Notes: generated by a model from the sequence alone, not told the origin. Counted from the first letter of the stretch, positions 1 to 31,568 are shown. The stretch is DNA of 64,000 nt from Zeus faber (GCA_960531495.1 OY482846.1:34101811-34165810); one strand, 5' to 3'. Numbers and translations are program-made.

Positions 1-367
1 GAGTTTCAATAGAGGGAAAAGGCAAAGTAGCTAGTTCTGGTCAGTAAACTGTCGATATGGAAGAACATTGACAAAAATGAAAAGCACCAGATGAAGAAAT
101 ATCCGCACCCCCTCACGTAACCAAGAAAACCAAATAAATTAATTTATCAAATTAAGGCAAACCTCAGAGAAAAGAGACTGTGAGAAGTGACTGACGAGGG
201 GAAATCCAAAAGTAAAAAAAATAATAATAATTCAATGGACTTCTGGGATTTGTAGTGCAAGCCACCCGTCACAGAAGATCTTACAGATTACCACTTTAAC
301 CCAAGTTATTTTTAACTTATTTTCAACGACATTTTGACCAAGTGTTTGGTTATGGCTGTCATGGCAG

Positions 368-19368
<19,001 letters not shown>

Positions 19369-19416
19369 CGCGGCCAACTCGCTCAAATGAGCGGCGGCCA
19401 CTTGGCGTACGTCGGG

Positions 19417-19422
19417 AATAAA
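19417..19422 (+). promoter_or_regulatory. ABCB11 polyadenylation signal AATAAA
   Basis: Canonical hexamer 49 bases after the stop codon, implying a very short 3' UTR if it is the one used. Confidence 0.65.
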
Positions 19423-19549
19423 GGTGGCGAGGACTGCGTCACCGGAAAACCAATGTCTAGAGTGGAGATTTGGGCGTCGCTGCTGTTTACCAGTTAGCGA
19501 GATTTTACATTGTTTTTGCAACTCAGTTCTCGGGGTGATCGGGTTGCAT

Positions 19550-19835
19550 CACTCTGAAGGGGGTTATTTTTTGTGATAATGACCGGCCGGCTTCACATTA
19601 TCCCGCTTATTACACAGCTACATCCTTACGTGGCAAAATGTTGGCACTCGCTAGAGTTATCATTGGCATGTAGGCAGAGCAATGTGATGGATGTGGATCC
19701 AGGCAGAGAAGTGGTTGTTTGTGGCATTGGTCATTATTAACAGACAGCGGTCAGTTATTTCTCAATAATTACCTTTCTGATTGCAGCTATTGACCAATAA
19801 GAATTAGGTATTCCAGAGAGCCACGGATAAAAAAC
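19550..19835 (-). mobile_element. MITE family M, most complete copy
   Basis: GTGATAATGACCGGCCGGC end (as at 4618-4637), then inverted counterparts of the 10867-11060 blocks: GCATGTAGGCAGAGCAATGT, GGTCATTATTAACAGACAGC, GGTCAGTTATTTCTCAATAA, GACCAATAAGAATTAGGTAT and GAGCCACGG. About 285 bases, non-coding, 180 bases past the ABCB11 stop codon. Confidence 0.65.
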
Positions 19836-19839
19836 AAGA

Positions 19840-20525
19840 TGTTACAGTCCCATTAATAAAATATGAAATCTAATAATACCCATGATCGAGATGTGGGGGA
19901 TGGCATTGTTTTTGAATGTGCATCCGGAGCGTTTCACTTGAAATCCATTATGTTTGTTTGTTTGTTTGAAGGAAATCTGTAAATTCCGTGCGCAATTTAT
20001 TTTAATACTATAATTGGATTGCAATGTATATTTGGGGTTAGGAATGTAATGAGGAATCAAATGAAAATAAAAAAATGTACCCTGGTGTACATTACATTTA
20101 GGGAAATCACTAAGGAAGTATTCATATAAACTGCGTTGCAGTTTATATGAATATGATGTCAATAATTAATTAATCATGAAAAAATCTACTAAAATAATAT
20201 TTTATGTACCTATTAAATGGATGACTGATCATTTTCTGGTGATTGTGAAGCATGGATTTATATTATTTTTGCAATTTGCTATGTTTAATATCTCTACAAC
20301 ATGTGTAGTGTTAAATGAATGAACACATTTTTCTTGTGCAGCTCAAAGTTAGCCACTCTGGCCAAAATAGTACAACAATTTTATAAGCTAGTAAGACAGT
20401 TAGGAAGACTTTCTAGGTACAGGAATGCTTTTTTCCATTTTTCTACTTTGGAACATGAAAAAGATATTTCAACGATTTCTAAAAAAAAAGTTCTGAATTC
20501 CAAAATTTTAAATGTTGCCGTATTT
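19840..20525. other. Intergenic AT-rich sequence with a perfect short hairpin
   Basis: No gene seen. 20120-20134 and 20138-20152 are perfect 15-base inverted repeats around a 3-base loop. The palindromic satellite begins at its right edge. Confidence 0.55.
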
Positions 20526-22364
20526 TACATGTAATGCTACATGTAACCTGAGTATGTTACATGCAACATGAGTATGTCACCTGTAACAAAAGTATGTCAC
20601 CTGTAACATGAATATGTTACATGAGTATGTTACATTTAACATACTATGTAACACACTCATGCTACATGTATCCTGATATGTTACATGCAACATGAGTACG
20701 TTACATGCAACATGAGTACGTTACCTGTAACATACTCATGTAACACACTCATGCTACATGTATCCTGATATGTTACATGCAACATGAGTATGTTACATGC
20801 AACATGAGTATGTTACATGCAACACGAGTATGTTACATGCAACACGAGTATGTTACCTGTAACATAGTCATGTTGCCTGAAAATGACTGTTACATGTAAC
20901 ATACTCATGTTACATGTAACATAATCATGCAACATGCAACTAATTTTGCATGTAACATTCATGTTACCTGAGCATGTTACATGTAGCATACTCAAGTATG
21001 TTACATGTAACATGAGTATGTTACATGTAACATACTGTTGTTGCAGGTAACATAAGTAAGTCACCTGTAACATGAATATGCTACATGAGTATGTTACATT
21101 TAACATACTCATGTAACACACTCATGCTACATGTATCCTGATATGTTACATGCAACACGAGTGTGTTACCTGTAACATAGTCATGTTACATGTAACATAC
21201 TCATGCAACATACTAATTTTGCATGTAACATTCATGTTACCTGAGCATGTTACATGTAGCATACTCAAGTATGTTACATGTAACATGAGTATGTTACATG
21301 TAACATACTCTTGTTGCAGGTAACATAAGTATGTCACCTGTAACATGAATATGCTACATGAGTATGTTACATTTAACATACTCATGTAACACACTCATGC
21401 TACATGTACCCTGATATGTTACATGCAACATGAGTGTGTTACCTGTAACATAGTCATGTTGCATGTAACATAATCATGCAACATACAAATTTTGCATGTA
21501 ACATTCATGTTACCTGAGCATGTTACATGTACTATACTCAAGTATGTTACATGTAACATGAGTATGTTACATGTAACATACTCTTGTTGCAGGTAACATA
21601 AGTATGTCACCTGTAACATGAATATGCTACATGAGTATGTTAAATGTAACATACTCATGTAACACACTCATGCTACATGTATCCTGATATGTTACATGCA
21701 ACATGAGTGTGTTACCTGTAACATACTAATTTTCAGGCAACATGACTATGTTACATGTAACATACTCATGTTACATGTAACATAATTATGCAACATACTA
21801 ATTTTGCGTGTAACACTCATGTTACCTGAGCATGTTACATGTAGCATACTCAAGTATGTTACATGTAACATACTCATGTTACATGAGAATATTACATGCA
21901 ACATGAGTATGTTGCATGATTATGTTACATGCAACATGAGCATGTTACAAGCAAAATGAGTATGATGCATGATTGTTACATGTAACATGAGTATGTTACA
22001 CGTAACATACTCATGTTACATGAGAATATTACATGCAACATGAGTATGTTGCATGATTATGTTACATGCAACATGAGCATGTTACAGGCAAAATGAGTAT
22101 GATGCATGATTGTTACATGTAACATGAGTATGTTACACGTAACATACTCATGTTACATGAGAATATTACATGCAACATGAGTATGTTGCATGATTATGTT
22201 ACATGCAACATGAGCATGTTACAAGCAAAATGAGTATGATGCATGATTGTTACATGTAACATGAGTATGTTACACGTAACATACTCATGTTACATGAGAA
22301 TATTACATGCAACATGAGTATGTTGCATGATTATGTTACATACAACATGAGTATGTTACATGAG
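20526..22364. repeat. Palindromic satellite array built on GTTACATGTAAC
   Basis: About 1.8 kb of short units alternating GTTACATGTAACATGAGTAT and its complement. GTTACATGTAAC is a perfect palindrome. Higher-order repeats are visible: a 273-base period across about 20.85-21.7 kb (for example starts 21146 and 21419), and a 137-base period with ACATGAGAATATTACATGCA at 21881, 22018, 22155 and 22292. ORFs here are repeat artefacts. Confidence 0.9.
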
Positions 22365-22769
22365 TGTGGTGGACAAAGGGGCGTGGTCAAACACCGGCTG
22401 CGGACGACAGCACGGTTCCCTTTTCCCGCAGCCGCCAAGCTGCCTCGAGTGAAGCCGTGTGGGCGCTGACTGGGCCGACTGGAGGCAGGGAGTTTTCTTT
22501 ACGTTTTTTCTGTCTTACAGAGGAGATCGGCGCACGGGCTCGTGAGCAGCCCAGGAACGGAACGCTATTCCCTCTGCGCCCGAGAGGACTATTATCAACC
22601 ATCTTATAATTGTTCCTCTATATCTATATCTATATCTATATATATAAATAACCGTGGCCTCCGTGCCAGACACAAATTGACAATAAAACTCAAGTCATGT
22701 TGACGCACCACGGCCAGAAAGACTCCATCTCCCTCCCTGAACCCTTAACTGGGGGAAGAAACCCCCACA
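22365..22769 (+). mobile_element. Solo LTR-like element, copy 1
   Basis: 405 bases starting TGTGGTGGACAAAG and ending AACCCCCACA, so TG...CA ends with inverted TGTGG/CCACA. ATGAG occurs immediately before (22360-22364) and after (22770-22774), a 5-bp duplication, and the satellite resumes on both sides. Has a TATA-rich stretch (about 22630-22647) and AATAAA at 22683-22688, as an LTR would. A diverged copy lies at 29064-29387. No internal retroelement sequence is present. Confidence 0.75.
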
Positions 22770-22950
22770 ATGAGTATGTTACATGCAACATGAGTATGTT
22801 ACATGATTATGTTACATGCAACATAAATAAGTTAGATGAGTATTTTACATGCAACATGAGTATGTTACCTGTAACATACGCATGCTACATGTGGACAGTA
22901 TATGCTACATGTACTATATGTCACAGGTAAGTACCCATATTACAGGTAAG
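22770..22950. repeat. Palindromic satellite, resumed after the insertion
   Basis: Same ATGAGTATGTTACATGCAAC units as 20526-22364, decaying to the right (CATGCTACATGTGGACAG). Confidence 0.85.
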
Positions 22951-24965
22951 ATGAGTTATGTTATCTGAGGCATGGCCCCCCGTTTTGGGCTTTATCGGTT
23001 GTTAATGTTGGTGTTGGTGATGGACGATGGAGTAGAGGTGGAGAGCAGCTGTCAAAAACACTCCATCACTCGGCGCTAATATGTGATCACACCGCTATGA
23101 CCTCCGGGAATTGAGTCTTTAATCACCGCAACCTCCTGGACCCCCGGACCCACACCCCCTGCTCAAATTAGCATTAGTATTCTGGAGACGACGCTCTGAT
23201 CTCATCTTGCTGCTGCTGAGAGGACACGGTTTGACTTTGTGCCATGTAGCGCCCATTGCAATATTGATCGATGGATGAAAACAAAATGCGCCAGACGGAG
23301 GATGAGAGATGCGGGTCCCCGCCGGGTGTCAGAGAGGAGGAATAGCAAAAAAAAAAAAAGAAAAAAAAGAAAAAGCAAAACAGATCCATCTTAAGATTTA
23401 CTAATAATTAATTAATACTGCTCTCATTTGAATTGGCACAAATAAGAGCAAACAGGGAAGGAAAAATTTATTCAATTATCTACATCTTCACAGAATTCGA
23501 TCGATAAATATGCCTGTAAAAAAATTGTTTATCGGATATTTTCAACTTGGTACCGGCTGAGGGACCCGACAAATTGAACAAAACTTTTAACACGGTGACA
23601 GAAAATGCAAAACCACCTTCACGTACTTCTAATTTTTTTTTTTTTCAATTCACAATAAAGGAGGAGTTTGGCTAGTTGACTGTCAGTCAGCATGAGACCA
23701 TTGAAGTTGTGTTTCCCTAATTTCACAGGAGCTAGGCTAGCTGAACCCCTCTGCGACCATGCATTGAGCTAACACAGTTAGCGCTGTCTCTGTACTGGAC
23801 AGACGGGGACGACGGCGGTATTGCCGTGGGGTTATGGGTAAAATGGACAAAAAGCTAATTTCCCCCAAAAGACGGAATATCCTTTCAAAATTGTACACAA
23901 TGGTACATCTCCGAATTATATTCTCTCAGGTTTTATATTCTTAAATGCACATTGCTTCTGCATAATCATAAGGTTGTTGGTACTTTGAGTGCTACAGGTA
24001 CTATAAATCAGGGGCGTCATGCCCATTCAAGCTGGGCGGGAGGTGCATACCCCACCAGATTTTCCATATCTGGATTTTTTTAATCATTTTATTACTATTA
24101 TTTTTTTTATAATATGTAGTGATGATCATTTTACTTTATGAGTCAAACATATTGCTCTAATTATGTCATAGATCATACCTTAAAAACACACACCGCTTTG
24201 CCGATGCTGTTGGTTTCTTCCAAAAGTTGCAGGATGAAACTGGCTGCTTGGCAGGTACGTGACAGATGTGACAAGTCCACTTAGAAACTGCAACTTCGGG
24301 CTTTAAAAAGGAGATCAAAACCACGTTACACGTGTTCAAACAGATAATCTATACAAAGGAAACCGGTACGCGCCGCTATCTTACCGACCGCTCGGACTCT
24401 GAAATGTATTCAAAGGGCAGGTCTGCATTGATACTGTATGTTGGGACATGGATTAGCCTTGGTTTACGGCAGAAGATATTAAAAATCCTCTTGACGCCTC
24501 TCGATCGCATTATTTTCTTTTAATGGCGATGGCAAAAAGGTATTTTTCATCGTTGTTTTGGCGCTCTTCTATCCGCTGATAACTTGCCATTGTTGCGCCG
24601 TTCATTTCCTGCGTGGATGATGTATCGTCGTCCCCATCACCCCACCTCCACCCACCTCCCCCCCCCCCCCCCCCCGTGTACTGGACAGTGCCTCTCTGGA
24701 CAATTTACGGCGCTGGCGGTCAGGAGGCCGTAACGGCGTGAGGGGAGGACGGGCGCCAAATGAGTTTTGCGCCGTGGAGCAATAAACAAGATGGAGGGAC
24801 ACTTGTATTTCACCCGCTCATCGATGGCTGATGATTTGTAACAGAGGAGAGAGAGAGAGAGAGAGAGAGAGTTGGTAAAATAGGCACAATGAAGAATTGG
24901 ACTTTAGAATGAATTCCACCGCAGGAAGAATGCAAAGGGTTAATTGTCGGGGCGATGAATTATTT

Positions 24966-25005
<40 letters not shown>

Positions 25006-27498
25006 TTTAGGCTGAAAGTGCACGGTTTATATTTATATATTTCTAGCTGTGAATCCATTACTCGAATATTATTTTACCCCAATTCCCTTTTTTCTGGCCT
25101 ATAATAGAATGCCATGAAGTTTGTGTGGAGGGTAAAATGAGATGACTCAAACGTTTCGTTTAAAATCCTTCTGTATAAAAATGCAAACGTCACAAGAAAT
25201 AATATATTTTAAATTTTTGAAATGTAGAATATATTTTCAAAAAAATATATGAAAAATTTAGAAGAAAGTCATTAAAAGAAAAATAATAATTGGCTGAGAA
25301 CCCCTTGTATTTCCTAGACCAACCTCCATAGGCGCTGTGGACCTCATTTTGGGAACTCAACTAGGTTTGGGCTGAGGGTGTGCACTACAAATAACATGAC
25401 AATACATAAGCAATAACATCAACACGTTTTTATATTGAGTAAATAATGAAGAAACAATATAATGAGAATTATTTGCAGACATAGGACTAACATTATTTTT
25501 TAAACTTAATTCACAGTAACATTACTTTCTAAATACTACACCTAATAACCAATAAAAGTAAGTACCTAAATACCATATAACCTATATTAAACTGATTTAA
25601 ACTGAGTTCAACTATATTAAACTAAAACAAACTTAATAAAACTAAATTAAAGTAGTCCAAATACATTGAATAATGAGCAGAATTATCAAACGGCAACATT
25701 ACAATTCAATATAATTAATTTGCAGGATTAGACAGACAGACAGATACAGACAGACAGTTATATAGAACATTTGGAAAGTAAACACTTCACATAATGATAA
25801 ACAGATTTAACTTCAGATAACACAAAATAAAAAAATACAAATAAAAATGAAAAAGACCAGAAAAATAAAAAGGTCATGTCCAAAAATTAAATATCACTCC
25901 TAAAGTTCAGTGGCCTGTACGAGGATCCCAGACCAAAGTCATGGGTGATCTGCTCTTTTTTGGACTTGTGACTTTGAGTGGAACCTAATGTGATCATTGG
26001 GGGTGAACTGAATTAAAAAGAAAATGTAAAACAAGACCTTGAAAATTGCACAAATTGAAATTCTAGAGAACGGCAAAGTACTGGTCACATCAAATTAGGA
26101 GTATGTAGGTAGGAGTAGAATAACAGACATTGACAAATACTTAAAAAAAAAAATCAACTTAATTAAAGTAACTAAATTTAGAAGTAAGTAGTGATAAAAA
26201 CAAATTGAATAGAAAATAATTAATTACAATTAAAGGTAAAACATTTGAGTTAAAGGTTATTAATTAGCACATTTTCATTTGACTGACTTTGATCCTTATG
26301 ACAGGCAAATCAATTCAAAATGAATGGACAGATTTTCATCCTATGAATAAGAAATGATTGGTTGAAACCAAAAAACAAACACAATCAATATATATTTAAA
26401 TGGAGTGAAAGGGAGGCCACACGAAAGAAATGTGTGACAATGGAATAATTCAGAAGAGGAAAAAGCCTGAATTCAGACTTTCAGAAAAAAAACATGATTT
26501 ATGAGCAAAGAAATATCAGAATTTTTGCTTTTTTTTTCCTCAAAATGTAATCAGAATTCATTAGTAGTGGAGTGACGATTTAATTTGGCCGTAATGCGTT
26601 TCCTTACAGAAGAGACACGTAACTGTATAAAAACAGAAAATTATAGTGATTTTCTTTATTAATTATTTAGGCTGAAATTGCCCGCCAATAGGGATCTTCA
26701 ATCGTGAATACCACACTTTTTTTTTTTTTTTTAAATAACCCAGAAACTGGAGGTGATCGTTACTTAGAAACAGTACGACCCAAAGTAGAGGGTATCAGAG
26801 ACGAGGACATTGATATTTGACATATTTGTTTACCATCGGCAGGGTTACCAAAACACAGCAACAGAATTCAGTGTAATATTCCTTGCACTCCAAACCCTCA
26901 TAAAGCTTTTAAAATCAGGTGGTCCCAGTCACCTTTTCATTAAACTCAGCATATTTGAATGAAAATACGCCGAGAACTTCGCCTCAAATGTCAGGTTTCT
27001 CAATAAGAAGCTGTGACGCAGGTTGTTAATATTAAACTTAATTCCACTCAAACTTAATGCGATTACACTCTTGATGGGCGGGTGTGTTGAGCGTTTCATT
27101 TTTTTATTTATTTTTTGGCAGGTGGAAGTGAAGCGAGTGTGAAAGACTCCACAATATTAATACTTTTTCTTTTTTTTAATTAAGATTTGGCTACCATGGA
27201 AACTACTGAGAAATTACTAAATGTGAGTCAGCGGAGCCGAAATGTAAAATGGCGACAGTTTGTCTTCATCGCGTGTGCGCGTAACGTCAACGCAGCTGAT
27301 CCTCTGCTCAGCGTGTTTAGTTGTTTTTAGGAAATCCACAGCAAATCACCTGCCTGGGAGGATAAACACAAGGCAGTTCTGTCACTTCCATTTTTTATTT
27401 TTATTTTTTAACAAGAAAGAACCCGCAGCCTAATTCCCGTCTCAAAATAACCACAATCATTAAAACAATAAATAAATAAATAAAAATAACTTCAACAA

Positions 27499-27542
<44 letters not shown>

Positions 27543-27766
27543 CTAAATCAAACACACAATTCAAACCATTTTTTAACCCCGGAAAAATACAAAAAATACT
27601 AATATGTGCTCAATCGACGCGAGGGCTCGCGCAGGCGGCTGCTTGAGGTGAACATTCAGGAGCTATAAACAACTTTGAATTCCCTGTTGCGTAAATAGGA
27701 AAGTTCACAATGTTGCCACAGTCTGTGTGTTATGCTGCAGGAAAAAAAAAAAGAATTGTTCCGAAG
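22951..27766. other. Gene-free AT-rich intergenic sequence
   Basis: No coding sequence recognised. Contains (GA)n at about 24846-24870, (AT)n at 24967-25003 and 27504-27541, a 17-base C-run at about 24660, and CAGGGGCGTCATGCCCATTC at 24009, which resembles the end of a teleost hAT element. AT-rich between 25 and 27 kb. No conserved gene fragment seen. Confidence 0.6.
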
Positions 27767-28790
27767 CCAAAGTAAGAGGGCAGAAACAGGACGTGCGCGG
27801 GCTGAAACAGGAAGTAAGACACTAGAAACAGGAAGCAGAGGACAAGACACAGAAAGTCAGAGAAATTAGGTCAGCGACTAGAAACAGGAAGTAGGAGACT
27901 AGGAAGAGGAAGTAAGATACTAGAAACAGGAAGCAAAGGACAAGACACAGAAAGTCAGAAATTACGCAAGCGACTCGGAAAAGGAAGTCAGAGACGAGAA
28001 ACAGGAAGTAAGATACTAGAAACAGGAAGCAAAGGACAAAACACAGAAAGTCAGAGAAATTACGCAAGCGACTCGGAAAAGGAAGTAAGATACTAGAAAC
28101 AGGAAGCAAAGGACAAGACACAGAAAGTCAGAAATTACGCAAGAGACTCGGAAAAGGAAGTCGGAGACGAGAAACAGGAAGTAAGATACTAGAAACAGGA
28201 AGTAAAGGACAAGAGACACAGAAAGTCAGAGAAATTAGGTCAGTGACTAGAAACAGGAAGTAGGAGACTAGAAAGAGGAAGTAAGATACTAGAAACAGGA
28301 AGTAAAGGACAACATACAGAGAGTAAAAGAAAATTAAGTAAGAGCTAAACTCGAAACAGGAAGCAAGAGACAAGAAGCAGGCGGTAAGAGACTGGAAACA
28401 GGAAGTAAGTTACAGGAAGAGACTAGAAATAGAAAAGCATCAGGAAGAGACGAGAAACAGGAAGTAAAGAACAAGATATAGAAAGTAAGAGATATTACGT
28501 CAGAGACTAGAAACAGGAAGTAAAGAACAAGATATAGAAAGTAAGAGATATTACGTCAGAGACTAGAAACAGGAAGTAAAGAACAAGATATAGAAAGTAA
28601 GAGATATTACGTCAGAGACTAGAAACAGGAAGTAAAGAACAAGATATAGAAAGTAAGAGATATAACGTCAGAGACTAGAAACAGGAAGTAAAGAACAAGA
28701 TATAGAAAGTAAGAGATATTACGTCAGAGACTAGAAACAGGAAGTTTTAGGGTAGAAACAGTGAATAAGTGACTAGAAACAGAGCGTTGT
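27767..28790. repeat. CAGGAAG minisatellite with a 56-base sub-array
   Basis: About 1 kb of units like GACTAGAAACAGGAAGTAAG with roughly twenty CAGGAAG motifs. From 28446 to 28745 it becomes a regular 56-base tandem (unit starts 28502, 28558, 28614, 28670, 28726), nearly identical copy to copy. Single copies of GACTAGAAACAGGAAGT occur elsewhere (46471-46487), so the array grew from a dispersed repeat. Confidence 0.9.
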
Positions 28791-29063
28791 GCCACTTCCC
28801 GCTGGCAACCTGCCGTAGCCAATGTTAGGCAAGAAATAATTTAAAATTAAATGGAATATGAGTGACAATCATAACATGCTCAGAAAACACACTAAGGCTT
28901 CGTTCGCACTGCAAGCCTCAGTGCTCGATTTGGATTTGTTGCTCCGAGCGTCAGGCTGTTCACATTATTAATTTTTTTTTGAATGGGGCCAATATCAGAT
29001 TCAGTGGGAGAGGGTCACGGGTCCTGAACCGTCCCACATGCGCAGAAGTAACAAAGACGTCAC

Positions 29064-29387
29064 TGTGGCGGACAGAGGGCCGTGGTCAAGCACCGGCCGC
29101 GGACGGCAGCACGGTTCCCTTTCCCGCGGCCGCCGAGCAGGGAGGTTTCTCAATGTGTGGCTCTCTTGCGGAGAGGGTCGGGCGTGGGCTCGTCAGCAGC
29201 GGAGCGCCATTCCTCCTGCGCCCGAGATCATCATCATCATCATCATCTTCCTATGTTATGATACTTGTGGCCAGCATACCTCATTGTTCAAGGTTACAAG
29301 AAAAAACTCTCGCCACGTGGGCGCACCACTGCCAGAAAGACTCCGTCTCCCTCCCTCAACCCTTACCTGTGGGCAGAGACGCCCACA
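29064..29387 (+). mobile_element. Solo LTR-like element, copy 2
   Basis: 324 bases, TGTGGCGGACAGAG...ACGCCCACA. Shares with copy 1 CGTGGTCAA, GCAGCACGGTTCCCTTT, CTGCGCCCGAGA and CCAGAAAGACTCC in order. Flanks GTCAC (29059-29063) and GTCCC (29388-29392) are a likely decayed 5-bp duplication. The AT-rich middle of copy 1 is replaced by (ATC)n here. Confidence 0.7.
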
Positions 29388-29750
29388 GTCCCACACAGCA
29401 CGCTGTTGTACGGAAGTAAAAATGGCCGCGTTTGGCCGTTTTGGACAGAAGTGTCACCCCAAATACTTACGAGGTTGGATATGTTGTCCGCCTATGTTAT
29501 CCGGCTCCAGGCTGCGCCGGTAGACGGACACAGTATTTAAAAACCGGACCGTCTCAACTTTAACCCGGAAGGACGGCCGCCCTAGCCCGGAAGCAGCCAC
29601 GGGGTTGGCGCAGAGCCTGGCGAACCTATCCTTTAACAAAGGTGTTTGTAATTGTCCAGATAAAAAAACATTTTGGGCTCACGACACTTTCTAGACCTTA
29701 TTGTAATCATTTTCCACAGCAGTGTACCCATCAGACAACAGTACATTCTA

Positions 29751-31014
29751 TACACCACGTTCCAAATTATTATGCAAACGATATTTTTCTCTGATTTTCC
29801 TAAATAGACGATGCAAATGACAGTCAGTATGGGTAGCACAGCACTCATCAGTAAACAAGATTGTTTGAAAATAGGTCTTCATGTTGGCTGACTCACATAA
29901 ATAAGTAGAGCTGAATAATGCAGGCAAGGAGGGAGCACATTTCCTCATGTTTGGGTACTTTACCTCTGTGAGTAAGATCTAAAACTGTACATGAGCCTTG
30001 GACTTGAGCTGAATGTCAGCCTGTGGTGTCAACATCTCATCCTCCACTGCAGGCCAGTTCAGGTGAAACAGCGTTGCAATTTTTGATGCGAGTGAATCAA
30101 CCTCAATATCTTCCCTAAACGGGGAGCACATAAAGGAAGTGTTTGGCTTAAGTAAAGCACCTCGAAACCGTTTGTCAAAGTCTGACAGACAGTTTTCAAT
30201 CTGCTCTGTGGAGCGCGCACTGTCGGGGCGCTCCTCGCACCCCTCCCTGCCTTCCCTTGGGTCTCCAGCTTTGATGCAAGGTTTTGAAAGTTCCCCAAAT
30301 CATGTGGCTGCAGCTTTGAGGACAGAAGTTGCACTACTGAACTGAAATGATCATGTTGACCACGGTTTTGTCTTTTCCTTGCAGATTTTTTATTATTGTT
30401 ATTATTATTTTTTTGAATGGCGTGCGATCTACCCGCACTACCTTCGCGATCTACCGTATTGGGCACCCCTACTGAGTCTGGAGGATCCTACACCTTGAGG
30501 TTGGCGGGACTCCAGAGGCACCAGCAGCTTCAAATACCTGTTTGCTGCTTTGTAACGGCATTTTAGCAGCTGCTCTCTTATGCCCATGAATTTGTCTGGC
30601 AGAAACCTTCCTCATTATGCCTTTATCTGCACCAACCCGTCTGTGCTCTGAATCAGCCACAGATCTCTTCCCAGTACGATGATCACGCCTAAGTTTTTGT
30701 GAAATATCGAATGTTTTCATACCGTGCCCAAGGCATTGCACTATTTGAGGCTTTTCGGCAGCAGAGAGATCCTTTTTCTTTCCCATATTGCTTGAAACCT
30801 GTGGCCTGCTTCATAATGTGGAACGTCCTTCTTAAGTAGTTTTCCTTTAATTGGGCTCACCTGGCAAACTAATTATCACAGGTGTCTGACACTGATTCCA
30901 GTGATCCAAAGAGCCCTGAGACACAATACCATCCTTGAGTTTAATTGAAAAACCCAAAAATTAATTTTTATGACACTTAAATCAAATTTGCATAATAATT
31001 TGGAACGCGGTGTA
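29751..31014 (-). mobile_element. Tc1-like transposon with 28-bp inverted repeats and a nested hAT fragment
   Basis: Termini 29751-29778 and 30987-31014 are inverted repeats differing at one base (TACACCRCGTTCCAAATT...), TA at both edges. On the - strand 30786 back to about 30475 encodes a Tc1-like transposase N-terminus (MGKKKDLSAAEKPQIVQCLG, then LRRDHRTGKRSVADSEHRRV), the paired-like DNA-binding region. Near 30470 the frame is broken by foreign sequence; Tc1 sequence resumes near 29870 (TILFTDEC). Inactive. Confidence 0.8.
29872..30470 (-). mobile_element. hAT transposase C-terminal fragment inside the Tc1 element
   Basis: Right edge on the - strand begins GTAGGGGTGCCCAATACG, like a hAT terminus. 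Inside, - strand frames give YPNMRKCAPSLPALFSSTYL then CESA, the hAT dimerisation (hATC) signature of ZBED/SCAND3-like elements, and a VDSLASKIATLF-like stretch. Fragmented by frameshifts and stops. Confidence 0.6.
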
Positions 31015-31560
31015 CATTCTGTGCTGTTTGTTTTGTAGCTACATTTTGACAGTTTCCCCTGAAGGGAGGGAAGAGCAAGGTTAATTGCTTAACAAATTAC
31101 CTGTAAACTCAGCTAGTTTTAGCTAGACTGCTGTCAAATAACCACATATTTGCAAAAGAAAGATCAATATGCTGCAACGGGTGTTGATATGCTGACATGC
31201 CGGAATGACTCACATGCCATTTTCCACCTAGAATGCAAAAATATGTTTGACCAGGAATAATTTACTTTATATACATATACCTGCCATCTTGTTGCATAGC
31301 TAATCCACTTCACTTAACAGACTCTTAACTTATTTGATATATATTTTTGTGACTTAAATTAACACTGTGAATAATGGATGGTGGTTTAGCGTTTAGCTTT
31401 TGATTAATTATTTTATTGTTTTATCATTTTCATCTTACTGTTAATCATTCATTGTCATCTTGCTCCAAAACAGATGAATGAATACACAACCATGCTGTGG
31501 TGAATGGCAAGTCTGGTGATATATATATATATTTTTTTTTATATTCATTTATTTGAGAGC
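31015..31560. other. Intergenic, nothing recognised
   Basis: AT-rich sequence between the Tc1-like element and the telomere-like patch; a short (TA)n near 31521 only. Confidence 0.55.
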
Positions 31561-31568
31561 TGCATTCT

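Noticed and set aside
20813..21667. Three repeated 82-102 codon - strand frames
   Set aside because: Translations of the 273-base satellite period; they look like a gene family only because the repeat is tandem.
27767..28790. Regular repeats and spacers suggesting a CRISPR-like array
   Set aside because: The spacers are repeated too, the host is a vertebrate, and no cas genes are present; it is a minisatellite.
28862..29419. 185-codon + strand frame
   Set aside because: Crosses the edge of the solo LTR and an (ATC)n run; no protein similarity recognised.
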